64,000 nucleotides of DNA, taken from the NCBI GenBank assembly GCA_904063045.1, contig CAJFCJ010000018.1, forward strand, positions 434,001 through 498,000. The letters run 5' to 3'. The DNA comes from Dimorphilus gyrociliatus. Taxonomy: Eukaryota > Annelida > Polychaeta > Dinophilidae. The notes under the pieces are model-generated. The model saw only the letters and a program-made list of their open reading frames with translations. It did not search any database and was not told where the DNA came from. Shown here one piece after another: positions 10,290-21,340 of this stretch. How positions within the stretch are numbered: position 1 is the first letter of the stretch; each line of letters starts with the position of its first letter. The translations under genes were made by a program, and so were the position numbers.

Positions 10290-13200
10290 TCAGTTTTTAC
10301 AACAAATGGTCCAATCATATATTTTTTTCCATATTGTAGACTCCCGATGAAAAACTCCCTCGAATGTTGCTAAAAATACAAAACATTCATATTTTTTACA
10401 CTTCATATAAAAACAGTACCTCCAAAATTTTCATCTTGAAATTGTGCTTCTGGAATCAGTTCTTTAAGTATATCAACCGACTGGTATGATACCTAGAAAA
10501 AAACTAAAAGAAAAGTTCTTAGGAAATATATTGTATATCTTACTGTCGTGAAAAGTTTTTTGTATTTCTTTGGAAATTTTGAATTTGAAACAGACATCCA
10601 AGTATTGCCTTGATCAAAACTAAGAACAAAAGATCTTTGGTTTTTAGAAATTCCATAAATGACACCATTATCATCAATGCCTAGAAATCGATCCAAAGCT
10701 GGTATCGCTGAAAAAATATACACATTGATTTGGTAAAAAACAGATGTAATATTACCTCTCCACTTTAAATTATTTCTAAAATGACAAAAGCCGCGAAAAC
10801 TGAAAGAAAGGGTGATGTTTTTAAGTTTATTTACTAAAAAGACAGTTTATACTTCACAGAATTGCATATATATATGTTGTTATCAATTTTAAGAAATCCT
10901 CTACTAATATTTAGCATGTCGTTGCTAAATTTAGGACAATCGTTGTAAATTACTGTAAAGACGAAAGGGTAAGAAAGTATTCAGATTTCCTAATTAATAT
11001 AAAGATATACTGTTTTGCGGTAGAAAACACCCGAAGACCTTCATTTTTATGGAAAACGTTTTCGTGTAAGCAGTCTTCTCGAACTCAAATTTTATATGTC
11101 TTGATCCTTGAGGGTTCATGATAATTATATCCTGATTTCCATTAGAAACATTTACACTATGAAATTCGCCTTTCATCCAAATTATACCATCCTGACTGTA
11201 ATATATTTTTATGCCTTTTAAGGTATTTGAAACCGAAGTGTCCTTTACATAAACTGATATTTTAGTTATTCGAGTTAAGTTGCGAAAAAAAACAGTCGTA
11301 TACGGTTTTTCTTCTGCCTTTGTTGGAAGAAGTTGATAATCTAAAATGTAAATTCACTAATCGTTTAAAAATACTTCTTTAATATATATTATCTTACCGT
11401 TGAAAATATTTTCTATACTTTTACCAAATGATCCATCAATGCGACAATTATCCTCTGGTATAAATATTTCTGAGGAACAACCAGTAATTTGTTTCGAAAA
11501 AATTGTTACAGTCTTGAAACTTTTTAAGCTAGACAAAAAAATGTTTCCTTCTGCAAAACTACTATTCACTCTTGGGATCATTTGAAACGAAGTTTGTAAT
11601 AATATCGATGTGTTTCTTTTCAAGTATTTCAAATCGTACATTGAATCAAGGACGTCAAAATTGAGATTTAAGTATATATAATCGGTAAAGAATATTCTCT
11701 TATACTAAAAATATTCTAAAATTAGTATAATTTTTAATGGAAAATAATCACCTTTATTTCAATGCCATATCCAAAACTGATATAATTCACGTCTGGAGAA
11801 GAAAAATTTGTGAAGATTATATTCGAAAATTTTAAAATAGGCGGATAAAATATATGTAGAGTAATGTTGACTGCTTCAGCCTGTGAACTGTTTAAGTGTT
11901 TCAAATATACACCTAATGAGATGTTTCGTCTGTAGAAATATGCTGTTTATGAAATGTTTTTTTTTTAAACAATAAGTATATTTACGGATTAAGAAGCTCA
12001 GAAATTGAGTTGGAAGATAACTCGAGTGATAGTTTTGGATTTTCAAAGTTTGTGCGTTTAATGATCAGATGATGTTCCGTTAACTTTATAACAGAGCCAT
12101 ATTTTAAACCCAAGAGTATAGATATCTTTTGCCTATTTTCATTTAAAACGCTATCGGCGCATTGTAATTCGTAAAGTAAGAATATTTCATTATTTTCACT
12201 ATCTGTGTCTTGCTGACGACTACCAGCTCCTGAATTAGAAACTATGCCAAAATCTAGAATCAGCTTGTCGTTTTGAGAATTTTTGTTTGAAGATGTTACG
12301 TTAATATTATGTTCTCCATTATTCGAAATTGAACATCCAATGTTTTTTCCAATTTTCATGATTTTAACCCAGTTAACAGTTGCTGTTGCAGTGTCTGATA
12401 AATTAGTTTTTATATCAGTCACCAAAGAAAACGTTTCATTTTCCGGTAAAGTTATAATAACAGGGAGCAAAAAAATTTCCGAAGGATAGACTGCTTTTGA
12501 CGATTCGTTAACTGATAGAAAATCGTTACAAAGAAACCAGATTTTTTGAAAACAGAAAATGTTTTACCTTTTATTCCACCATTTGGATTACTTGTAGGAT
12601 TTAATGATTGTTGTTTCACTTCCAAGGCTAATTGGGCTAAAAAAAGCTTTTCACTATTTAGTTCAATAGCAGAACTAAACCAAAACTTGTCAGCCGAAGA
12701 GTTTTTTAATATCCTTCCTATTGCTTCCACTTTTATAACATTGTCTTTTTCAAACATAGATATATTTCTACGGCAAACGCGGCCTAATTTCAATTCCACA
12801 ATATCCATTACATTAGAATTGTTCCTGGAAAAATCTGAATATATTTTTGTTTTAACAAAGAACATAAGAAACCTCGATGAAAACTTCGGCTTAATTGCTA
12901 ATCGTTCCAAACAAGGTATATTTTTTCCAACAAATATGATGTGAGCGCTACATATATCTATTATATTAGATATATTAACAGGAGTAATAAATTTAACACT
13001 CAGTTCTTCATCACTAAAGTAAAATTTGTTTTTACACATTTTAATGAAGTACTAATAAATACCTATCAATTTCAGGATATATCTCTAAAATTGTTCTAAA
13101 GCTTTCTCCTCTTTGAATATATTTATCTTCTTCTGTTTCGTTAACAAATCCAGATCGAGTTATTTTATAATTTATTTGAGTTTTTCCCTGGTAATAAATA

Positions 13201-16200
13201 TAACTTTAAAAAAGAGAACCAAACAAAAATCGCTTACTTTGTTCATCGGCGGTGTTATATTGAAGATAGGACTTTTTTCTTCTATAAAATTATCTCCATT
13301 ATACTTTAGCGACACGTTGATGAAACTGTTGGTATCTAGACCATATTGAGAGAATACAATTTGAGATAAAATTGCTTCAAATTCAATAGTATTTTCATCA
13401 AACGTCTCGTTTAAAGAATAGTTTCCGAATCCTTAAATGGGCAATTAAATGTACTATATCCAAGATTTTAGACATAATTACCTGTGTTGCTAACAATACC
13501 CATATCTAAAGATGCCGTCTGATCGTACTGCAAATAGTTTTCCGTGTGTTTTTCATAAGAAAATTTTAATTGATTTAAACACTTAAAGTTAGAGCCAACT
13601 CTAAGTACTCGAACGTTACAAATGGAGAGAGTACTGCTTGCAATTAGCGTCAAAAACAAATGTGAAGAAGATGATGTTGGTATCTTCATAGAAAACTTGT
13701 ATGGTATTGATGAGAGTCTTCGCAAAGTATGAATTTTTTCATCAAAAAAGATTTTAGGTTTTTCGTCTAAAATATGTGGGTTAAGAAGTGTTGCAATAAA
13801 AGGAAGTTTAATAGTCCATGAATTTTCCCACATGTAATTAATTTTTATATCGATGTCAAAGCTAGAACCTTCCATTATATTTGAATAATTTTGTAATTTT
13901 ACAGTGAAGGCAAGTAGAACCTTGTTTTCTTTTTTTGTATTTTTCGGAAAATCGTTATATTTTAAGTTACAAATAGAACCAAAAGTAGCTTTAAGATTGT
14001 CATACTCGTCATTGTTCTGAGAACTAAAAAATATTGCTTTCATTGATAACTCCTTTGCAGACACACAGTGAATGTTTTCACCCACAAAGAAAACTTCAAA
14101 GGAGCAAATTTTCAAAATTGGTATTGTTGAAATTTGAGGAGAACTCAAAATAATTTCCATAGGATAATTTATAGAAAATTCTTGTGTTTCAATATCAATT
14201 TGTATACTTTTTGTTTCTTCCCTAGCAATTGTGTTATTTTTTGTTGAGAAGTACGTTTTAAAATTTGGTGTTGTGTTATTCTGATAAGGAAAAAGTACAA
14301 TAAACAATTTATTTTTTACTTATTACTTACATTGTTGTATCTTGTTATATTGTCGGAGAGAAAAACTTCAGACTTTCCAACCCAGAGTTTATTATTTGCA
14401 AATCGGAAACCTAAAGTTAGATCAATCTGCGTACCGGAAAGAGCCAAGGAATGATTTAGTACTTGAGTTGTCAAAAGAAATTTCATTTTGTTACTCTCGG
14501 GAAACTGATCGACTTCATAATGTCCTGTGTGGAGGATGTTACCCAATTTCCAAACCGCTTTGTCGTGATATTTCCCATTGTATCTTGATGAATACTCAAT
14601 CGGACAGTTATTATGTTGATGGCAAGTAACACATGGTAGGTTTTTACCACTAAAAACCATTTTTAGAGAACATATTTTTAACCATTCTTGACTTTGATTA
14701 AAAGGTAAAATAACTTCCAATTCATAGAATGACAAAGAATTTTTAGGATATTCAACAACCATTTCATGTAATATTGAGTCGCCTATAAAGACATTTTGAG
14801 GAGTTAAAAGTTCCAATGATACTTTCGGAGTTAAAACCTGAAGGAATTGAGAAATTAAAAATATTCAAATGTATATTTTATACATTACAGTGCTATATTT
14901 TGTTTTGTTTTTAGCTGTAAATAAACGTTCCCCTGTCCAAATATTACTTCCTCCTACATCAACAGCAGCACCTACCCAATAATTTTTTCCAATAAAATTG
15001 TTATTTTCTTGAAGGTGAACAACTATTTCTAAAGTTAACCTATTTTTTATAATCTCATTATCATCTTCTCTTGCACCTTTATTTATAATTTCTCCAAGAT
15101 TCAATCTCGCTTTTTCGTTTGTTATCTTTGTTTTACTTTTATATTGTTCAATATTTAGGTGATCCGTTTTTAAACATTCATAGTTTTCTCCTTTTGAAAC
15201 AACTCTTATATCACATACTGACAAGATATCGGTATGGTTCATTGGTGCAAAAACATCAAGAACAACAGTAGTTACCGCATACGGAATATAAATATCTAAA
15301 ACATATTTCGCCGAAGTTCCAATTTCCAAAAACTCCGGACCCGTAAAATTAAAGGTTGGCAAAATACTCGGAATCTAAAAAACTAAATATTAGAAGAATC
15401 ATTTCAAAACATTCTGCTTACGTGTGTATCCAAAACAGCTGTAAAAGCTGCCTGTCCGACCCAAACTTCTGTCTCGAAATTATATTCAGCTCCAGCGCTT
15501 ATCCAATAAGTTGACCCATTTATAATTGAATTTGGTTTATTTAGAAGAAAAACATCCCACTCTATTACTATCATATTATCTGAAGCTGCTCCACCGCCCG
15601 TACAACTTACATTTCCAAAGTTCAGTATTGCTCTATCGTATTCATCTGTACCATCTTTAGATTCCATGATAGGTTTAAAATTTGAAGGAATGTTGAACTG
15701 TGGATCAACAATCAATTTATTTCCAATTGTTTTCACTTTCACATCACATAATTTCGCGATTGTCGTATCATTATCTGGAGTAAAAAGTTCAACCAGCAAG
15801 TCCGTTGTATAAACTGGAAAATGTATTGCTAACTGAAAAGTAATTTTTGATCCCGGGCGCAGTTCCGTGACATTTTCATATTTTCCGTACTTAATCAAAT
15901 GTAATGTTATATTATCTGGATTGATCGGTGACGTAGGAACGCTCTGAAAAAAGAACAATGCCAATGTATTGATCTATGCAAATCAACAATAAAAAACGAT
16001 ATGTTTTTTCATTATTTTTTACAGATAAGTCATTTTAACAGAGAAATAAGCATTGAGCGAAAATTGACATTCGCCTGTATATTCAATTCCTTTTGTGAAA
16101 AGTTGTAAAGGCTTTTTTCATTTAAATTCTTACCCTCTTTGTCCTTGAATGAAGCGACGGAAGCATATTGTTTATCGGTACATTAAAAGATTCACTTTCG

Positions 16201-16918
16201 TACGAACTGTCTATGAAAAGAGAATTTTTGAGATTCAATTTCTTTTTCTTATCTTCTTCTACAATATTCAAAGTCACAACAGCAGTATCGAAATTATCCC
16301 ATTCATTGGCGTTAGAGGCTTTGACTTCTAAATGAAACATTTGACCAATAGGTAAAATTATATCTTTTTTTAAAAAGATAATTCCCGTTTGCTTTTCTAT
16401 ATCAAAAACATTTTTTTTGTCATTCGTTACCAAATAATAGTCAACATTTGCACATGTACATGGAGTTTGATTGTCTTTACAAATATATTTATCGTTGTCT
16501 TCTGCAAATACTTGAAACACCTCTCTTTTGATAAAATTTCCTTTAGATGCCACGTTAACTTTATAGGATTTTTGAGAAAATTTGGGAGAAAACTTGTTAA
16601 CTGAGGGGAAAACAATTTTTCGATTCTCGTTAAAAAATGAAAAATTTTTTACCATAGGTTTCACAGTTTGTTCCAATGAAACAGTTGTTACAAACACACT
16701 GATTATCTTGGCAAATGCCATTCAAACATCTGAGATTAGGACATTATATATTAACAGAAAATTATTAATATTTTAAATGTAAAAGTGTTTTTTACCGGGC
16801 TACATCACACAGTCCAGAAATTGCTGAAAGGAATATTTATAATTTAACTAGCTTGTGAAAAAATGAAAAAACCTGTAATAAAGGTAAGTAGTAAGAGACA
16901 TATTAGTCTTGTTGCCAT
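10290..16918 (-). CDS. Large secreted multidomain protein: EGF, cadherin, repeated beta-sandwich, discoidin-like and Asp-box parts
   Basis: Twenty exons joined in phase give exactly 5499 bp, 1832 residues: 16873-16918, 16796-16823, 16653-16729, 16134-16600, 15422-15943, 14889-15374, 14331-14837, 13482-14280, 13238-13431, 13063-13187, 12568-13013, 11986-12511, 11752-11929, 11398-11704, 11011-11340, 10853-10952, 10756-10799, 10544-10707, 10420-10492, 10290-10369. In order: signal peptide (MATRLICLLLLTF), one EGF-like module (CLNGICQDNQCVC), one cadherin-like repeat (EVFQVFAEDND, VFDIEKQTGIIFL), a furin-type RTKR site, then six to eight beta-sandwich repeats with a C-x3-[VI]-x4-G-x-N-x2-C motif and an LNLGxxxNxG motif, resembling DUF11-like modules. 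A discoidin (F5/8C)-like domain follows (GIKIYYSQDGIIWMKG ending KVFGC), then an Asp-box/BNR motif (SFDQGNTW). No membrane segment was seen. The family is not recognised; the function is unknown. Confidence 0.78.
12568..15943 (-). repeat. Protein-level tandem repeat array in the large secreted gene
   Basis: Exons 5, 6 and 7 (15422-15943, 14889-15374, 14331-14837) each begin and end in phase 0 and each encode one whole repeat of 162-174 residues. Exon 8 encodes further repeats, and later exons more degenerate ones. Shared signatures are VCDIRVVSKGENYEC, ICSLKMVFSGKNLPC, ICSFEVFFVGENIHC, ICNVRVLRVGSNFKC and ICSAHIIFVGKNIPC, each followed about 40 residues later by a motif such as LNLGEIINKG or LDMGIVSNTG. 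The first repeat lacks the second cysteine. Confidence 0.8.
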
Positions 16919-17080
16919 GCTGCCATGAAAGTGACGTTCCAAGCGGCGTTTATCAATATTTTGCGAAGGTCAATAATAAAAAAAACACTACTAAAGAAAG
17001 ATATAACAATTGTTCACTTTTTTATAATATTTATTTAATATAATGCTTTAGGAATTCAAATCACATGATTACAATAAACT

Positions 17081-17715
17081 TTAAGGATTCTTCCATGGTA
17101 GTACTTTCTGTGTCTTCTCGCTGGAGCTTCTATAACGAAAGACGTTTTCCGTAGATGGGGTAGGTCTTCTACCAAATCTGTCAATACCATTACTTTCTCT
17201 TAAAGTAAAACGACTGTTTAAATTTCCGGGTGAGAAATATCGTACACCATATCCGCAAAAATGAAAATCTGCTTTGTTTTCCATTAGTTCAGGTAACCTT
17301 ATTTCGAATCGTTCGGGACATCTTTCTAAAAATTCTGACCAATTTTCCTTTGTTTGATTTATTTCTCGGTTTGAAGTATAAAAGCTTTTAAATGGATTCT
17401 AAAAGGGGTGAAAGTGTTCCAATATAAATTGAATTACATTTCTTTAATGTACCTTACCTCATTCTGTCTGTCTAAGATGTCATATGGTTTTCTTTGTTCT
17501 TTGCCTGGAAGAACAAATTTTGTTGAAGTTTGGCAATGTTCATCCGACAGTTTATTCATATGTGTATCTCTATCAACATTTCTAAACGAAGGCAAGGTAG
17601 GGTAAAAAATACCCTTCTTTATTGCTGTTAACTTTACTCTTGAAGAACATGGATACTTGTATGCATATAAAGGAATATTTAGAGGTACATTATGATTTCT
17701 CTCTCCGAGAGACAT
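17081..17715 (-). CDS. Unrecognised small basic protein, possibly a ciliary/sperm microtubule protein
   Basis: Two exons (17458-17715, 17081-17398) give 576 bp, 191 residues; the ATG at 17715 begins MSLGERNHNVPLN. There is no signal peptide, membrane segment or long coiled coil. The protein is rich in Arg, Asn, Ser, Pro and aromatic residues, with short motifs such as PFKSFYTSNRE and YGVRYFSPG. That composition is seen in small microtubule inner proteins of cilia and sperm tails, but no specific family is recognised and this assignment is a guess. Clean splice sites and in-phase joining support a real gene. It lies 162 bp downstream of the start of the large secreted gene on the same strand. 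Confidence 0.6.
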
Positions 17716-17846
17716 TGCAAATTTCTAATAGTGTAGTCAAACTGAATCTTAGCAACGAGACTGGCACGTATTCGAATATTGCTTTTGATATATGATATAC
17801 TTTTATTTGTCTACCTTTTTTCTACTTCTAGCATGCAAAAATGAAT

Positions 17847-18508
17847 TTAATATTTGGGGTTTTTATAAGTTTCCTCATCGACTTCACAAGCAAAATGCAA
17901 AACCGCTGGTTTGACATCTTCTTCTTTCACAACTTTGCGAAATGTGCTGAATTCGTCACCTTTAAAGCGAATGTACGCTCTTGTGTTCGACGTAATTGCC
18001 TATGCATGATAAATTATACAGAGCAAAACACACGTTTTATTAAAATCATACTGATGCCATGTAAGTTGAATTTTCTGATAAGTTAGGTTCAATACCCATT
18101 TTTTTAAGCATAACTAAACAAAGATCTTGAATATCGGTGTTGTATCGTGAATTCGTATTACCAAGGGCCAAAAATCCTTGATCAACACTGAAAATGCTTT
18201 ATATTAGTAAAAGTAGATAAAAATACCAACGTACTAAGCATTATAACAAACAAAGTGAGGCACATTTGGTAAGCAGCATTCATCATCAGTTGAAATTTTT
18301 TGATCGCATGTAACGGGCCGATTAAAAATCATTTGAGAAGAAGGAAATTTTTTTCCTTGACCTAAAAATACTTTTAAAGGTTTAATTGCTTTACATTTTG
18401 ATACTCACAATAGCTGTATTTAGGACATTTATTTATAGTTCCAGTAGGTGATGAAACTGTTAAGCACCAAGAAGAAAAGAAAATGAATAATGTCAATGCA
18501 ATACGCAT
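17847..18508 (-). CDS. Small secreted cysteine-containing protein, unrecognised
   Basis: Four exons (18409-18508, 18235-18361, 18052-18187, 17847-17999) sum to 516 bp, 171 residues. The N-terminus is a good signal peptide (MRIALTLFIFFSSWCLT). The mature part has cysteines in NKCPKYSYCQGK, VTCDQK, DDECCLPN, HFVCYNA, DLCLVM and HFACEVD, suggesting three or four disulphides. The segment DQGFLALGNTNSRYNTDIQ is followed by a mixed helix and charged tail. I do not recognise the family. It sits in the same minus-strand block as two other secreted proteins, which suggests but does not show an extracellular-matrix or body-fluid role. Confidence 0.72.
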
Positions 18509-19343
18509 TTTAGCGAGTTTAAGTTATCTTTAGGATTCTATATGTTCGACTGACAACAACAATGAAATCAAAACGCCACCTAAGTCTAAAATTTCTATAA
18601 TTTTAATTATTTTTGTGTTTTTTGGTTTAATTAAACAATTTCTATTTCGACTTTTTCGCTTTGTTACTTTAATATATACTAAGCTAAGAGTATTTCAATG
18701 ATATCAATGTTAAAAATATCTAAAGTCTTTTTTTTCTTCCCAGGAAAGTAAGATCTAAAGGTTAGCTTTGTTTATTTTTCAACTTAGAACCGTGGTAAGA
18801 GAACAGTTAATGGTGTAAAATTAATTATTTGGTGGTATTGATTTTATTTCATTTGTTAGCTTTTATTGTAAATTTAATAGTTGATTTTCTCATATTAACG
18901 TGATGTTTGAGAAAACTCCGACATTCAATGTACTATTTAGCTCAACAAAAAAATTTCATGAAGAACTATTTTGTTTAGGATCTTTGTAGAACTACTTTTT
19001 TCCATAAAATGTTTACAAACGTTTTATTTTATCTTGTAATTCTATCATGATTAAAAATAACATTGAAAATTCTTTGTTTGATGTATAAATTTTCCTTGTA
19101 AGTTTAAATTATGTAACACTTTTGAAGCTCAAAATCTGTTTTATCGCTCTTTTAGGTTTAACATCAGAATATTTGCAATTTTACGGGAAAGAATGTTATA
19201 TTAGTGTATTTATTGCAAAATGAATGGAAACAAAGAAAATATAAAGGGTACGTTGGAATTTCTCTTTATTTTTTCATAATACCATATGTTATGAAATGTA
19301 TATTTTTTTATTGGAAACTGGTGCCGTTTTATAACCAATTTAA
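18509..19343. other. Intergenic region, no gene seen
   Basis: About 835 bp of AT-rich sequence between the start of the small secreted gene and the end of GGT. An isolated ATG near 19220 is followed by a possible donor site but has no partner exon nearby. Nothing else is supported. Confidence 0.5.
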
Positions 19344-21281
19344 TCAATAAGCATCTGGACCTCCACTCTTCCTAAAATCACTTACAGAATGTAGACATAT
19401 ATTTGTAGCATCCCATAAGTTCGTTGTCGAACAGTTACTTTTTATAGCTTGACATACTGCAACCCCTAGTTCAGGACTTTGTTCGACCATTTTATGACCT
19501 CGCTTTTTTAATGCTTGAATTAATGATTTAGGTAGTGCACTCTCATATAGAACCCTATTAGGCATTAACTGATGATGAAATCTTGCAATATTAACTGCAT
19601 CATCTACATCTTTTTGAAGCCATAACGCAAATGCCGAAACTGTTAAGACAGCTGGGGGAATTTTCGTTCCTCCAGAAGCTCCCACAACGAATTTCACATT
19701 TCCTGAAAAATCTGTAAAAATTGATCCGCATGTGCTTGACTGAGGCCTTTTTCCTGGTCTTATTTGATTAGCAGGAGAATTTAAGGCTCCCCAAAAATTC
19801 TCCTTTGTTGAAATACGGCTAAAGTCATCCATTTGATTGTTAAATATAATACCTGTTCTTTCTCCCACTTTTCTTGAGCCAAACGATAAATTTATGGTAG
19901 AAGTGACACTTACTGCATCTCCGTTTGGGGATATTACTGCAACATGAGTTGTGCCATGTGTTTCGGAAATTTCCCCCGCTGGTTCGTAATAAGGAACGTC
20001 GTGTGTCCTATTCATGTCTATTTTCGAAAGTATTCTTTTTATCGTTGACTCTGATAACATGTCTTCAACAGTGTGATTCATGAAACGATTGAAAGAGGGA
20101 TCTCCTAAAAAACTCTTTGCAGCAAATCCGAATTTAAAAATTTCTATTAGACTGTGATATAAATCGACTGATTTTTCGAATTCGCTTATGTTTTGTGGAC
20201 TCAAGTTTAAATGGTCTAATAAATTAAGCATTAGTTGATACGCAGGACCGGATGATGGCGGTGGAGGAGAGTATACTGTAATATTTAGGCTTGATAGATT
20301 TGATTTAACAGGTCTAGCGAAATAAGCTTCAAACTGGTTAAGATCTTCTTTTTTTATTATACTTCCATGATCTTGCAAATCGAGTAATATATCTTCAGTT
20401 AGAGAACCGTTGTAGAATGCTTTAGCACCTTCTTTTGAAATTTTTTTAAGACTTTCGGCGAGATTTTCTCTTTTCAGAATTTCTCCCTCTTTATATATTG
20501 ACCCATCATGTTTCAAAAAGGTTTTCGATAGACTAGGGCTAGATTTTAGCATATCAAAATTTTTCTTGAAAGCCTCTGCTAAAGCGTGCTGGACAGGAAA
20601 TCCTTCCGCTAATTTTATGATAGGTTCAAATAAGTCACTCCAAGGAAGTTTGCCAAATTTTGACCAGGCTTTATGTAAACCTATAAAGAGATAAACTAGC
20701 TATTGCTCATTTTAAAGCGATGCAAACCTGCAATCTCTCCGGGCACAGCAATGGCCCTACCTCCATACATGGATTCATTCGATGGTCTTTCGAATAGTTC
20801 TTCAGATGCTGCTAAAGGGGCTTTTTCTCTTGCAATCTCTGAAACCACCTCATGCTCTCCATAAATTAACATTATATGTCCCCCACCTAAACCTGACGAC
20901 ATAGGTGAAACAACTCCTAGACATAATAGTGTAATAATTGCAGCATCAACCGCACTCCCACCCTTTTTTGCCATTATGTTTGTCCCAAGTGAAGAGCAAT
21001 GCTGCTCATCTGAAGCTACAGTTCCAAATTTACCATAAGTCGACTTTGAGGTACCTTGATATATTACTGGTGCGTAATTAAATGTTTGTGAAAAAGATAA
21101 AACAATAAGTAGAGGCAAGCCAACTCCAATGGCAGCTCCGATCAAAACTGTTAATAAACCACCACAAATACGAAGTTTACTGCAACAGAAATTATGTTGA
21201 TTTTTAATCTGAAATTATAATTTTCAACCTTTTTTTGTGTGTAGAATTTTCCTGGTTTAACTTCGTGTACTCACTCTTCAT
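19344..21281 (-). CDS. Gamma-glutamyltransferase (GGT), type II membrane enzyme
   Basis: Extracellular N-terminal nucleophile enzyme that cleaves the gamma-glutamyl bond of glutathione. Three exons (21229-21281, 20728-21179, 19344-20680) sum to 1842 bp, 613 residues. A short cytosolic tail is followed by one signal-anchor segment (GAAIGVGLPLLIVLSF). The large-subunit region has GGSAVDAAIITLLCLGVV, SSGLGGGHIMLIY, YGGRAIAVPGEIAGLH and PPPPSSGPAY. The autocleavage/nucleophile site is in THGTTHVAVISPNGDAVS, and the small subunit carries SRKVGERTGIIFNNQMDDFS and PQSSTCGSIF. Four N-glycosylation sequons precede the nucleophile. All expected catalytic motifs are present, so it should be active. The start codon lies 59 bp from that of TBC1D5. 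Confidence 0.95.
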
Positions 21282-21340
21282 TTTGCTTAAAAAATGAGGT
21301 TTTGGTAAAACTTAGATTGCCTATTGTTATACGTTAACAA
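21282..21340. promoter_or_regulatory. 59 bp divergent promoter between GGT and TBC1D5
   Basis: The ATG of leftward GGT (21279-21281) and the inferred ATG of rightward TBC1D5 (21341) are separated by only 59 bp, which must hold both 5' leaders unless either start lies further upstream. No TATA box is visible. The TBC1D5 start is inferred from a 13 bp first exon and a 40 bp intron in the correct phase. Confidence 0.45.

Noticed and set aside
19220-19250. A short ATG exon (MNGNKENIKG) that could be a distant first exon of TBC1D5, nesting GGT in its intron
   Set aside because: The phase fits, but a local 13 bp exon at 21341-21353 with a 40 bp intron fits equally well and agrees with the short introns seen elsewhere.
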